The position numbers and the translations under genes were made by a program. Shown here piece after piece: positions 40,626 through 50,039 of a stretch of 64,000 nt of DNA (position 1 is its first letter; each line of letters starts with the position of its first letter). The notes below the pieces were generated by a model. The model saw nothing but the letters and a program-made list of their open reading frames with translations. It ran no database searches and had not been told where the DNA came from. The DNA comes from Pseudomonas silvicola (GTDB lineage Bacteria; Pseudomonadota; Gammaproteobacteria; Pseudomonadales; Pseudomonadaceae): positions 598,001 to 662,000 of the forward strand of contig NZ_CP093280.1 of NCBI RefSeq assembly GCF_026651855.1, read 5' to 3'.

Positions 40626-41993
40626 ATGCAAAAAGAAACCGAAATCAAACTGCGCGTCAGCCCCGAAACCCTGGCTGAACTGCGCGAACACCCGTTGCTG
40701 AAAAAGCGCAACAAGAGTGGCTGGGAACGCCGTGAGCTGTTCAATCAGTATTTCGACACGCCCACCGGCGAACTCGCCGCGGCCAAGGTCGCGCTGCGCC
40801 TGCGCAAGGATGGCGACGAGGTCATCCAGACCCTCAAGACCCGCGGCCAGAGCATTGCCGGCCTGTCCGAGCGCAACGAGTACAACTGGGACCTGACCAA
40901 GGCCAAGCTGGACCTCAAGAAGCTGGACGGCGAATGCTGGCCTGAAGAACTGGCCGAGCTGGACAAGAAAACCATCAAGCCGGTGTTCACCACCGACTTC
41001 GTCCGCGAACGCGCGGAAATTGCCTGGGGCCGCGGCAAGGCCAAGGTGGTGATCGAGGCGGCGCTGGACCTGGGCAAGGTCATCGTCGGCAAGCAGTCCG
41101 AAGAGATCTGCGAGCTGGAGCTGGAGCTGCGCGAAGGCGAGCCCGCCGCGCTGCTGGAACTGGCTGCCGAACTGGCCATCAAGTTGCCGTTGATGCCGTG
41201 CGACATCAGCAAGGCCGAACGTGGCTACCGTCTGGCCGAGCCCGGCAGCTACGCCCTGAGCCTGCCGGCGCCGGAACTGAACGCCGAAATGCCCCTGGAC
41301 GATGCCTTCGCCGCCCTGGCATGGCACCTGCTGGGCGCCAGCCAGCGCCTGGCCGAGCAGTACCGTTTCAACGGCCATTGGCGCCTGCTGCAAGACTGGG
41401 TGGCGCAACTGATCGAGCTGCGCGCTCTGGCCGGCAGCCTGGGCCAGGCAGCGCCACGCAGCACTACCCATGAACTGCGCGTCAGCCTCGATGCGCTGCT
41501 GGAAGACTGGCGCCCACTGGTGCAGGCCGGCAACGAAGATGAAGACGTCCGCCAGGCTGCCCCTGAGCAGTTCGCCGAAGAACTGCAGGACACCCGCTGG
41601 GGCCTGTTCTCGCTGAACACCTCCCGCTGGCTGATGGAGCGCGCCTGGACCGTGGAGCGCAACAACCGTGGCAACCGCCAGGGCGCCGCGCAGCTGGTCA
41701 ACTGGTTGAGCCACTTCCTGGGCGAAGAAGCCGCCGCGTTGCAACTGGGCCGTTACCAGCAGCAACCTGAAGACCTGGCCGAACAACTGCCGCGCATCGA
41801 ACGCATCCAGAGCTGGCTGCACCATGCCCGTCAGGTCCTGGACCTGCCGGAAGTGGACCGCCTGTTTGGCGAGCTGAACAAGCTGCATGAACTGGCCGAT
41901 ACCGACATCAGCGACGAAGTGCTGGAAGCACGCGTGCAGCAGGCACTGACCGTAGCCCAGAGCCGCGCCTGGAAGCAGATCCTGCGCAAGTAG
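40626..41993 (+). CDS. CYTH and CHAD domain protein (inorganic triphosphatase-like)
   Basis: A 455-residue protein with an N-terminal CYTH domain: ETEIKLRVSPE is the ExExK motif, followed by YFDTPTGELAAAKVALRLR and charged tunnel residues. CYTH tunnels hydrolyse triphosphate, as in E. coli YgiF. The C-terminal CHAD domain (about 215-455) has conserved histidines, including HELRVSLDALLEDWRPL, and binds polyphosphate. The combination points to triphosphate or polyphosphate metabolism. It stands alone, divergent from argE. Confidence 0.9.
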   Translation: MQKETEIKLRVSPETLAELREHPLLKKRNKSGWERRELFNQYFDTPTGELAAAKVALRLRKDGDEVIQTLKTRGQSIAGLSERNEYNWDLTKAKLDLKKLDGECWPEELAELDKKTIKPVFTTDFVRERAEIAWGRGKAKVVIEAALDLGKVIVGKQSEEICELELELREGEPAALLELAAELAIKLPLMPCDISKAERGYRLAEPGSYALSLPAPELNAEMPLDDAFAALAWHLLGASQRLAEQYRFNGHWRLLQDWVAQLIELRALAGSLGQAAPRSTTHELRVSLDALLEDWRPLVQAGNEDEDVRQAAPEQFAEELQDTRWGLFSLNTSRWLMERAWTVERNNRGNRQGAAQLVNWLSHFLGEEAAALQLGRYQQQPEDLAEQLPRIERIQSWLHHARQVLDLPEVDRLFGELNKLHELADTDISDEVLEARVQQALTVAQSRAWKQILRK

Positions 41994-42013
41994 CAGCGGT
42001 CAGCCTGCGATCT

Positions 42014-42481
42014 TCATAGAACCGGCAGACTGGTGGTGGACTTGATTTCCGACAACGCGACCGTCGAGTTCACTTCCTGGATGCCCGGTACCAGCGACAG
42101 TTTCTCAAAGAAAAACCGCTCGTAGGCCTCGATGTCCGGGGTCACGATGCGCAGCAGGAAGTCCACCGACCCCATCAGCACATAGCACTCCAGCACTTCC
42201 GGAAAGCCGCGGATCGCCTCGGTGAATTCAGTGAAGTTGGAGCGCCCGTGGGCATTGAGTTTGACCTCGGCGAAAATCTGTGTGTTCAGGCCGATCTTCT
42301 TGCGGTCCAGCAGTGTCACCTGCCCCCGTATCACCCCTTCTTCCTTCAGCCGCTGGATACGCCGCCAGCACGGCGACTGCGACAGACCCACCTGCTCGGC
42401 GATCTGTGCACTGGACAGCGACGCATCTTCTTGCAACAGCGCCAGAATGCGCCGATCGTAGTGATCCAACTCGCCTTGCAT
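42014..42481 (-). CDS. Lrp/AsnC-family transcriptional regulator
   Basis: A 155-residue regulator. The N-terminal helix-turn-helix reads LDHYDRRILALLQEDASLSSAQIAEQVGLSQSPCWRRIQRLKEEGVIRG (family typical, described as one domain). The C-terminal RAM/ACT domain has VLECYVLMGSVDFLLRIVTPDIEAYERFFFEKL, which binds an amino acid and forms octamers. It is divergent from a small ACT-like gene, its likely partner or target. The effector amino acid is unknown. Confidence 0.92.
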   Translation of the reverse strand: MQGELDHYDRRILALLQEDASLSSAQIAEQVGLSQSPCWRRIQRLKEEGVIRGQVTLLDRKKIGLNTQIFAEVKLNAHGRSNFTEFTEAIRGFPEVLECYVLMGSVDFLLRIVTPDIEAYERFFFEKLSLVPGIQEVNSTVALSEIKSTTSLPVL

Positions 42482-42607
42482 AATTATTCCCCATGACGGC
42501 GCAGACTCGAATCATACAATTCAAATCAGTTGGATATCTGCCTGATTGAGACAAGAAATACCCGCAAGGCCATGTGAAGCTATGCCCATCGTTCCCGGAG
42601 CAGCACC

Positions 42608-42931
42608 ATGACCGTTCACGAAGCCCACCTGCCTACCCGCACCGACAGCTGGGGCGCCCACCAGCCGACCGCCTTTGCTCACTACCAGTTGGTGGCCGAA
42701 GCCGAACCGGACAGCCTGTGCCGTGTGCTCAACCTGTTGGCCATGCAGTACCTGATTCCCCTGAGGCTCGACGTGGTGCGCCAGGATGACCTGCTGCACA
42801 TCGAACTGCAGGTCGACGGCCTCAGCTGGCACCGCGCTGAAGTGATCGGCAACAAAATGCGCAACCTCATCTGCATACTCTCGGTGGAGCTGCGAAACCC
42901 CGCCACGCTGGGCGTCGCCGCCAACGGCTGA
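42608..42931 (+). CDS. Small ACT-like protein
   Basis: A 107-residue cytoplasmic protein. The segment AEPDSLCRVLNLLAMQYLIPLRLDVVRQDDLLHIELQVDGLSWHRAEVIGNKMRNLI has the beta-alpha-beta pattern of ACT domains (PxxLxRVLxLF type). That fold usually binds amino acids. It stands divergent to the Lrp-type regulator, sharing a 126-base promoter region. No enzyme domain is present, so a ligand-sensing or regulatory role is inferred. The family is conserved in pseudomonads as I recall. Confidence 0.65.
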   Translation: MTVHEAHLPTRTDSWGAHQPTAFAHYQLVAEAEPDSLCRVLNLLAMQYLIPLRLDVVRQDDLLHIELQVDGLSWHRAEVIGNKMRNLICILSVELRNPATLGVAANG

Positions 42932-43062
42932 AACCCGGCAACCGTCGGTAACTTTTTACCGCCCGCCTCGGCAACCTCGACCTGATTCCCCGGTCTACCC
43001 TTGCAACCGGGCCGCGCCCCTGTGCGCGGTCGGTTTACTGTAGACCGAGTCAAGGAGCCCGC

Positions 43063-44844
43063 ATGTCCGTCGTTACCGCTATTGAGGACCGCTGGCTGGA
43101 TTTGAATGAATTGCTGCGCGACCTGGTTGCCCAGGGCTTTCTCAAACAGGACTGCGCTGAAAATGCCATCGCCATGCGCCGCGCGCTGGATAACAGCCAA
43201 CTGCACCCCCTGGAATTCATCGCCGCACAGCAGCTGGAAGACCTGAGCCGACCAGGCAAGTGCCTGGACCTCGAACAACTGACCGTGTGGCTGGCCCAAC
43301 AGGCCGGCCAGCCCTACCTGCGTATCGACCCGTTGAAGATCGACGTGGCGGCGCTCACGCCCCTGATGTCTTACGGTTTTGCCCAACGCCACAAGATCCT
43401 GGCCGTGGCGGTATCGCGCACTGCTGTCACCGTGGCCAGCGCCCAGCCCTTCGTGTGCAGCTGGGAAGCCGACCTCACCCACGTGCTCAAGCGCCCGATC
43501 AAGCGGGTAGTGGCCAACCCCGCCGAGATCCAGCGCTTCACCGTGGAGTTCTACCGGCTGGCCCGCTCGGTCAGCGGGGCCAACACCACGGAAATGCGCG
43601 GCACCAGCACGGGCAACTTCGAACAACTGCTCAACCTGGGCGCCAGCGACCAGGAACCCGATGCCGACGACGCCCATATCGTCAATATCGTCGATTGGCT
43701 GTTCCAGTACGCATTCCAGCAACGCGCCAGCGATATCCACATCGAGCCACGCCGCGAACAGGGCACGGTGCGCTTTCGCATCGACGGCATCCTGCATAAT
43801 GTCTACCAGTTCCCTACCCAGGTCACCATGGCCATCGTCAGCCGCCTAAAGAGCCTGGGGCGCATGAATGTCGCAGAGAAGCGCAAACCCCAGGACGGCC
43901 GGGTCAAGACCAAGACCCCGGAAGGCGGCGAGGTGGAGTTGCGCCTGTCGACCTTGCCCACGGCGTTCGGCGAGAAGATGGTGATGCGCATCTTCGACCC
44001 GCAGGTACTGCTCAAGGATTTCCACGAACTGGGCCTGGCCAGCGACGACCTGCGCCGCTGGCAGGACATGATCAGCCAGCCCAACGGTATCATTCTGGTT
44101 ACCGGCCCCACCGGCTCGGGCAAGACCACGACCCTCTACACCACGCTCAAGCGCCTGGCCACGCCCCAGGTCAACCTGTGCACCATCGAAGACCCTATCG
44201 AGATGGTGGAGCCGGCTTTCAATCAGATGCAGGTACAGCACAACATCGACCTGACCTTCGCCAGTGGCGTCCGCGCGCTGATGCGCCAGGACCCGGACAT
44301 CATCATGATCGGCGAAATTCGCGACCTGGAGACTGCCGAGATGGCGATACAGGCCGCGCTCACCGGCCACCTGGTGCTGTCGACACTGCACACCAACGAC
44401 GCGCCCAGTGCCATCAGCCGCCTGCTGGAGCTGGGCGTGCCGCACTACCTGATCAAGGCGACCCTGCTGGGCGTGATGGCCCAGCGCCTGTTGCGTACCC
44501 TGTGCCCGCACTGCAAGGTGCCCCACACGGTGGCCGAGGAAGACTGGCTGACACTGACGCGCCCCTGGCACGCGCCCGGCCCTGCCAACGCCCACCGCGC
44601 CATTGGCTGCCCCGAATGCCGCGACACTGGCTTCCGTGGCCGTGCCGGGGTGTATGAGATATTGCAGATGACCGACACCGTGAAAGCGCATATCCAGGCC
44701 GAGACAGACCTGTTGTCGCTCAAGCGCCGTGCGGTCATGGAGGGCATGCGCAGCCTGCGTCTGTCGGGGGCGCAGAAGGTAGCGGCCGGCCAGACCACGG
44801 TGGAAGAAGTGCTGCGCGTGACGCCGCGCCACGATTTGAAATAG
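43063..44844 (+). CDS. GspE/PilB-type secretion ATPase (orphan)
   Basis: A 593-residue hexameric ATPase of type II secretion or type IV pilus assembly. An N-terminal GspE-like domain (about residues 60-180) is followed by QRASDIHIEPR. The ATPase has Walker A GPTGSGKTTTLYTTL (Lys354), the Asp box TIEDPIEM, Walker B RQDPDIIMIGEIRD, and the His box LTGHLVLSTLHTNDA. A zinc-binding tetracysteine (LCPHC and GCPEC) is present near 485-520. No other secretion genes adjoin it, so it serves a system elsewhere. The start uses AAGGAG at 43050. Confidence 0.9.
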   Translation: MSVVTAIEDRWLDLNELLRDLVAQGFLKQDCAENAIAMRRALDNSQLHPLEFIAAQQLEDLSRPGKCLDLEQLTVWLAQQAGQPYLRIDPLKIDVAALTPLMSYGFAQRHKILAVAVSRTAVTVASAQPFVCSWEADLTHVLKRPIKRVVANPAEIQRFTVEFYRLARSVSGANTTEMRGTSTGNFEQLLNLGASDQEPDADDAHIVNIVDWLFQYAFQQRASDIHIEPRREQGTVRFRIDGILHNVYQFPTQVTMAIVSRLKSLGRMNVAEKRKPQDGRVKTKTPEGGEVELRLSTLPTAFGEKMVMRIFDPQVLLKDFHELGLASDDLRRWQDMISQPNGIILVTGPTGSGKTTTLYTTLKRLATPQVNLCTIEDPIEMVEPAFNQMQVQHNIDLTFASGVRALMRQDPDIIMIGEIRDLETAEMAIQAALTGHLVLSTLHTNDAPSAISRLLELGVPHYLIKATLLGVMAQRLLRTLCPHCKVPHTVAEEDWLTLTRPWHAPGPANAHRAIGCPECRDTGFRGRAGVYEILQMTDTVKAHIQAETDLLSLKRRAVMEGMRSLRLSGAQKVAAGQTTVEEVLRVTPRHDLK

Positions 44845-44920
44845 TCCACCGTGACGCGGGAACTACGCCAATCAATTGCGAATCAAAATACCGAGATCAT
44901 CCCTGTCGGAGTCACCCATC

Positions 44921-45241
44921 ATGCGTCTGAAAACTGCCGTTGTAACGCTCGCCCTGCTCTCGGTACCCGTCGGCTCAGCCATGGCCGACGGTTTCCTGCG
45001 CGATGTGCTGTCGTCCGGTGCTACCACCGGCTCCACCTACCTGACTTTCCGCCACCACAAACTGATCGTCGCCGCCCAGGACGACGCTGGCAGCTATGTG
45101 GCCAGCAACGGCAGCATCAAGGGGCCGTACCTGGAAGCCGCGATGCAGCAGGTACGCACGGACAACCCGGGCCTCAAGGCGACCGACATGGAACTGGCCA
45201 ACGCCATCCTGATCAAGGGCGCCGAGCCTGCGGCTGATTGA
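44921..45241 (+). CDS. DUF2388 periplasmic protein
   Basis: A 106-residue protein with a signal peptide (MRLKTAVVTLALLSVPVGSAMA). The mature part FLRDVLSSGATTGSTYLTFRHHKLIVAAQDDAGSYVASNG matches the Pseudomonas DUF2388 family, small secreted proteins of unknown function. The start at 44921 has GGAG 9 bases upstream. It is transcribed in the same direction as the GspE-type ATPase, 76 bases downstream. Confidence 0.8.
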   Translation: MRLKTAVVTLALLSVPVGSAMADGFLRDVLSSGATTGSTYLTFRHHKLIVAAQDDAGSYVASNGSIKGPYLEAAMQQVRTDNPGLKATDMELANAILIKGAEPAAD

Positions 45242-45254
45242 TCACACTACCCCC

Positions 45255-45325
45255 GGCTCGGGAAAGCCGCACCGCGAACAGCCTGACACACCGCGGCGCC
45301 TGGTTCCCGAGCTAGCGCCCGGTCT
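45255..45325. repeat. REP-type inverted repeat after the DUF2388 gene
   Basis: GGCTCGGGAA (45255-45264) and TTCCCGAGCTAGCGCCCGGTCT (45304-45325; two segments, TTCCCGAGCT then AGCGCCCGGTCT) form an imperfect pair of the same repeat family as at 37807-37879. It lies between convergent genes. Confidence 0.6.
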
Positions 45326-45394
45326 CACAGAGTTGGCTGCGCCGCGGGTATTTCCCTGTGGGACACCGCGGCGTGCCCCTGGGGCAACACGTAT

Positions 45395-48271
45395 TCATCC
45401 GCGGTAGTCGGCTATCGGCACGCACGCGCAGAACAGGTTCCTGTCCCCATACACATTGTCCACCCGGTTCACTGCTGGCCAGTATTTATGCGCCTTCGCG
45501 TGGCTGCTGGGGGTAACCGCCTGAGCGATCGAATAGGGCCGCTGCCATGCTCCAGTGATGTCCGCCAGGGTGTGTGGCGCATGCTTGAGCGGGTTATCCT
45601 CGGCCGGCCAGTGCCCGCTGCCGACCTGGGCAATTTCGGCGCGAATGGCCAGCATGGCTTCGACGAACCGATCCAGTTCGGCCTTTGACTCGCTTTCCGT
45701 CGGCTCGATCATCAGCGTGCCTGGCACCGGGAAAGACATGGTCGGGGCGTGAAAGCCGTAGTCGATCAGCCGCTTGGCCACATCCTCCTCGCTGATGCCG
45801 GTCTGCGCTTTCAATGGCCGCAGGTCGATGATGCATTCATGCGCCACTCGGCCATTGCGGCCGCTGTAGAGCACCGCGAATGCCGCGCCCAATTGCTGCG
45901 CCAGGTAATTGGCCGAGAGGATCGCTACCTCGGTGGCATCCACCAATCGCGGCCCCATCATGGCGATGTACATCCAACTGATGGGCAGGATGCTTGCGCT
46001 GCCCCACGGCGCGGCGCTGACGGCGCCGTTGTTCGGCAAGGGACCCTCGATGGGCACCACCGGGTGGTTGGCCACGAAGGGGGCCAGGTGGGCGCGCACG
46101 CCGATTGGGCCCATGCCCGGGCCTCCGCCACCATGGGGGATGCAGAACGTCTTGTGCAGGTTCATGTGCGATACATCGGCGCCGATGTCGGCGGGCCGTG
46201 CCAGGCCAACCTGGGCGTTGAGGTTGGCACCATCCATGTACACCTGGCCGCCGTGCTGGTGAACCACCTCGCAGATCTGGACGATGCCTTCCTCGTACAC
46301 CCCATGGGTGGAGGGGTAGGTGGCCATCAGGCAGGAAAGCTTGTCGCCGGCGGCCTGGGCCTTGGCCTTGAGGTCGTCGAGGTCGACGTTGCCGGCCTGG
46401 TCGCATTCGACGATTACCACCTGCATGCTCGCCATCTGCGCCGATGCCGGGTTGGTGCCGTGCGCCGAAGCCGGAATCAGGCAAATGTTCCGCTGCCCCT
46501 GCTGGCGGCTTTCATGGTACCTGCGGATCGCCAGCAGCCCGGCGTATTCGCCCTGGGCGCCGGAGTTGGGCTGCATGCAGATGGCGTCGAAGCCGGTGAT
46601 CGCGCACAGCCATTGTTCCAGTTCGTCGATCAGGGCCTTGTAGCCACGGGCCTGGTCCACCGGGGCAAAGGGGTGCAACTGGGCAAAGCCGGGCCAGGTG
46701 ATGGGGATCATCTCGCTGGTGGCGTTGAGCTTCATGGTGCAGGAGCCCAGTGGAATCATTGACTGGTTGAGGGCCAGGTCCTTGTTCTCCAGTTGCTTGA
46801 GGTAGCGCAGCATCTCGGTTTCGCTGTGATGCTGGTTGAACACCGGGTGAGTCAGGTACGTCGAGGTGCGCGCCCACTCATCGGGTATGCCAGGCGCCAG
46901 CGCCTCGGCATCCAGTGTCGCGACGTCGAGGCCATGGTCGACGCCCAGGAAAATATCCCACAGCGTACAAACGGTGGCAGCATCGCAGGTTTCATCCAGG
47001 CTCACGCCCAACTGCCCACGCCTCAGAATGCGCAGGTTGATCCGTGCCGCCTGGGCGCTTTCGAGGATGGCGGTCTGAGCGCCGCCTACTTCAAGGGTCA
47101 GGGTGTCGAAGAAATGCGTGTTCAGGCGCCTGAGGCCCTTGCGCTCGAGGCCAGCCGCCAGCACCTGCGTCAGCCGGTGCACCCGCTGGGCGATGCGCCG
47201 CAAGCCCTCAGGCCCGTGGTACACGGCATAGAAGGCAGCGATATTGGCCAGCAGTACCTGCGCGGTACAGATGTTCGAATTGGCCTTCTCCCGGCGAATA
47301 TGCTGCTCGCGGGTCTGCAGCGCCATGCGCAGCGCCACGTTGCCACGGGCATCCCTGGACACACCGATGATGCGCCCGGGAATGGCGCGTTTGTAGGCCT
47401 CACGACTGGCGAAATAGGCAGCGTGTGGGCCGCCATAGCCCATGGGCACGCCAAAGCGCTGGCTGGAGCCGAAGACCACGTCGGCGCCCAGTTCACCGGG
47501 CGGGGTCAACACAAGCAGGCTCAGCAGGTCGGCGGCCACGCAGGCGATGGCCTCCCGGGCATGCAATTGCGCTATGAGTGGCCGCAGGTCGCGAACCTCG
47601 CCATGGGTGTCGGGGTATTGCAACAGCGCCCCGAACACCTCATGGCTCGACAGGTTATCCACAGTGTCGACCACCAGCTCGATGCCAAACCCGTCGGCAC
47701 GGGTCTGCACCACCGACAGGGTCTGTGGGTGGCAGTGGCTGTCGACAAAGAAGCGCGGGCTTTTCGACTTGCTCACCCGCCGCGCCAGGGCCATGGCTTC
47801 GGCCGCCGCGGTGGCTTCATCGAGCAACGAGGCATTGGCCAGTTCCAGGCCAGTAAGGTCGATGGTCAGTTGTTGAAAACTGAGCAGGGCCTCCAGCCGG
47901 CCTTGGGCGATTTCAGGCTGGTAAGGGGTATAGGCGGTGTACCAGCCAGGGTTTTCCAGGACGTTGCGCAGTATCACGGCTGGGGTCAGCGTGCCGTGGT
48001 AGCCCATGCCGATCAGGCTGGTCCATACCTGATTCTGCTCGGCGTAGCCGCGCAACTTTGCCAATGCGGCGTTTTCGTCCAGCGCCGGGGGTAATTGCAG
48101 CGGGCCGCTGAAGCGAATATTCGGGGGGACGGTCTGTTCGATCAGTTCGGCACGGCTGCCAAGGCCCAGGGCGTCGAGCATGGCGCGCTGTTCAGCGGCA
48201 TCGGGGCCAAGGTGGCGCCGGGAGAAGGCATCGGGGTCTTGCAGTTCACTCAGCGCTGGCAACCGGGACAT
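45395..48271 (-). CDS. gcvP: Glycine dehydrogenase (decarboxylating), P protein
   Basis: PLP-dependent P protein of the glycine cleavage complex: decarboxylates glycine and passes aminomethyl to the lipoyl arm of GcvH. The 958-residue protein is the fused form. It starts [17 protein letters not shown] and contains [14 protein letters not shown] and [13 protein letters not shown]. The PLP lysine lies in [21 protein letters not shown] ([14 protein letters not shown] is the core). It is last in the gcvT-gcvH-gcvP transcription order on the minus strand. Confidence 0.97.
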   Translation of the reverse strand: MSRLPALSELQDPDAFSRRHLGPDAAEQRAMLDALGLGSRAELIEQTVPPNIRFSGPLQLPPALDENAALAKLRGYAEQNQVWTSLIGMGYHGTLTPAVILRNVLENPGWYTAYTPYQPEIAQGRLEALLSFQQLTIDLTGLELANASLLDEATAAAEAMALARRVSKSKSPRFFVDSHCHPQTLSVVQTRADGFGIELVVDTVDNLSSHEVFGALLQYPDTHGEVRDLRPLIAQLHAREAIACVAADLLSLLVLTPPGELGADVVFGSSQRFGVPMGYGGPHAAYFASREAYKRAIPGRIIGVSRDARGNVALRMALQTREQHIRREKANSNICTAQVLLANIAAFYAVYHGPEGLRRIAQRVHRLTQVLAAGLERKGLRRLNTHFFDTLTLEVGGAQTAILESAQAARINLRILRRGQLGVSLDETCDAATVCTLWDIFLGVDHGLDVATLDAEALAPGIPDEWARTSTYLTHPVFNQHHSETEMLRYLKQLENKDLALNQSMIPLGSCTMKLNATSEMIPITWPGFAQLHPFAPVDQARGYKALIDELEQWLCAITGFDAICMQPNSGAQGEYAGLLAIRRYHESRQQGQRNICLIPASAHGTNPASAQMASMQVVIVECDQAGNVDLDDLKAKAQAAGDKLSCLMATYPSTHGVYEEGIVQICEVVHQHGGQVYMDGANLNAQVGLARPADIGADVSHMNLHKTFCIPHGGGGPGMGPIGVRAHLAPFVANHPVVPIEGPLPNNGAVSAAPWGSASILPISWMYIAMMGPRLVDATEVAILSANYLAQQLGAAFAVLYSGRNGRVAHECIIDLRPLKAQTGISEEDVAKRLIDYGFHAPTMSFPVPGTLMIEPTESESKAELDRFVEAMLAIRAEIAQVGSGHWPAEDNPLKHAPHTLADITGAWQRPYSIAQAVTPSSHAKAHKYWPAVNRVDNVYGDRNLFCACVPIADYRG

Positions 48272-48354
48272 GGCGGCTCTCTCTTCCGGAAACAAGGCCT
48301 CGACGGGTCGAGGCCTGTTCAGTCTAGAAAGAGATTGCCGCCTGCGCCGGGAAG

Positions 48355-48738
48355 TTACTCGCCGATGGCGGCTTTGTAGCCCGCAGCGTCCAGCAGGTTG
48401 TCCAGTTCAGCTTTGTCACTTGGCTTGAGCTTGAAGATCCACGCGCTGTAAGGCTCCTCGTTCAATGCCTCCGGACTGTCGGCCAATTCTTCGTTGACGG
48501 CGATCACTTCGCCCGACACAGGTGCGTAGATGTCCGAGGCAGCCTTTACCGACTCGACCACGCCGGCGGCGTCGCCAGCACTGAAGACCTTGCCCACTTC
48601 GGCCAACTCGACGAACACCACGTCACCCAGGGCTTCCTGAGCGTGGTCGGAGATACCGACGGTGACGGTGCCATCGGCTTCCAGGCGCGCCCATTCGTGG
48701 CTTTCGGCAAAACGCAGTTCAGCGGGAATATTGCTCAT
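48355..48738 (-). CDS. gcvH: Glycine cleavage system H protein
   Basis: A 127-residue lipoyl carrier that shuttles the aminomethyl group between P, T and L proteins. The lipoylated lysine is in [55 protein letters not shown]-like features are present (here ELAEVGK). The length is standard. It lies 44 bases after gcvT and 83 bases before gcvP. The L protein (lipoamide dehydrogenase) is not in the window. Confidence 0.97.
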   Translation of the reverse strand: MSNIPAELRFAESHEWARLEADGTVTVGISDHAQEALGDVVFVELAEVGKVFSAGDAAGVVESVKAASDIYAPVSGEVIAVNEELADSPEALNEEPYSAWIFKLKPSDKAELDNLLDAAGYKAAIGE

Positions 48739-48782
48739 GGTTTCTTGTCCTCAACAGGGTCGGCGGCAGGCCCGCACAGTCA

Positions 48783-49865
48783 TCAGATCAGGGTTTTGCC
48801 ATGGCGCACGAAGGTGGGCCGCACTACCCGCACCGGGTACCACTTGCCGCGGATTTCCACCTCGGCTCGGTCGGCGGTGGCCATCGGTACGCGCGCCAGG
48901 GCGATCGATTTGCTCAACGTAGGGGAGAAACTACCACTGGTGATCTCCCCTTCGCCAATTTCTGCGATACGAACTACCTGGTGGGCACGCAGCACCCCGC
49001 GTTCTTCGAGCACCAGGCCAACCAGTTTTTCCTCGATGCCCCTGCCCTGCTCGGCCAGCAGCGCCGCGCGGCCGATGAAATCGCGCTCGGCCGGCTCCCA
49101 GGCAATACTCCAGGCCATGTTGGACACCAGAGGTGAATGGGCCTGGTCGATATCCTGGCCGTAAAGGTTCATGCCAGCCTCCAGACGCAGCGTATCCCGG
49201 GCCCCAAGGCCGATTGGCGAAAGGCCAGCGCCCACCAGGTCGTTGAAAAAGGCCGGGGCCTGATCCCTGGGCAGGACGATCTCCAAACCGTCTTCACCGG
49301 TATAACCCGTGCGGGCGATGAACCAATCGCCGTCAGTCACGCCTTGGAAAGGTTTGAGCTGCGCGATCAGGTTGCCCCGCGCCTGGGTAACCAACTCCGC
49401 GACCTTATGCCGCGCACTCGGCCCCTGGATGGCGAGCATGGCAAGCTCGGGGCGCTCGTGTATCCGCACATCGAAACCCGCGGCGGCCGTGCCGAGCCAC
49501 GCCATGTCCTGGTCACGGGTGGCGGCGTTGACCACCAGCCGGTAACCGTCCTCCAGCAGGTAGACGATCATGTCGTCGACGATCCCGCCCTGCTCGTCGA
49601 GCATGGCGCTGTAAAGCGCCGCGCCGACGGCGCAAAGGCGCGCTACATCGTTGGCCAGCAGGTGCCGCAGAAAGACCTGGGCCTGTGGGCCGGCAATGTC
49701 GATCACGGTCATGTGCGACACATCGAACACACCGCAGTCACGGCGCACCTGATGGTGCTCCTCGACTTGCGAGCCGTAATGCAGGGGCATGTCCCAACCG
49801 CCAAAATCAACCATTTTGGCGCCCAGCGCCAGGTGCAGGTCATAGAGAGGCGTACGCTGTCCCAT
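48783..49865 (-). CDS. gcvT: Aminomethyltransferase (T protein)
   Basis: Transfers the methylene group from GcvH to tetrahydrofolate and releases ammonia. The 360-residue protein starts [26 protein letters not shown]. It contains [18 protein letters not shown], the folate-binding region, and [18 protein letters not shown]. An AAGGAGAA ribosome binding site lies just upstream. It is first in the operon. No glycine riboswitch is visible in the 170-base leader. Confidence 0.97.
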   Translation of the reverse strand: MGQRTPLYDLHLALGAKMVDFGGWDMPLHYGSQVEEHHQVRRDCGVFDVSHMTVIDIAGPQAQVFLRHLLANDVARLCAVGAALYSAMLDEQGGIVDDMIVYLLEDGYRLVVNAATRDQDMAWLGTAAAGFDVRIHERPELAMLAIQGPSARHKVAELVTQARGNLIAQLKPFQGVTDGDWFIARTGYTGEDGLEIVLPRDQAPAFFNDLVGAGLSPIGLGARDTLRLEAGMNLYGQDIDQAHSPLVSNMAWSIAWEPAERDFIGRAALLAEQGRGIEEKLVGLVLEERGVLRAHQVVRIAEIGEGEITSGSFSPTLSKSIALARVPMATADRAEVEIRGKWYPVRVVRPTFVRHGKTLI

Positions 49866-50015
49866 GGGTTTCTCCTTCCGGGCTTGGCGAAGGCGCGAGT
49901 ACTGGGCTGAACACCTTGAAGGCTCTGGAACAGGGTTTTCAAGGGTGCCTATAAGTGCCGATCACAAAGATCGGCCGCGCTGAATGCCGCGCATTGTAGC
50001 CGCAAGCCGCGGCCC

Positions 50016-50039
50016 TGACACCTTTGGGCACAGGTGTCA
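50016..50039. terminator. Hairpin overlapping the iron permease stop
   Basis: An 8-bp stem TGACACCT / AGGTGTCA with an 8-base loop, including the end of the minus-strand permease gene. No T-tract follows, so it is a weak or factor-dependent terminator candidate. Confidence 0.4.

Noticed and set aside
42946-42961. Small hairpin CGGTAA-CTTT-TTACCG after the ACT-like gene
   Set aside because: Only 6 bp, no T-tract; not enough to call a terminator.
46793-48094. A 433-codon plus-strand frame inside gcvP
   Set aside because: Shadow frame without ribosome binding site or domain.
49866-50036. Glycine riboswitch before gcvT
   Set aside because: I looked for the conserved tandem aptamer elements in the 170-base leader and did not find them.
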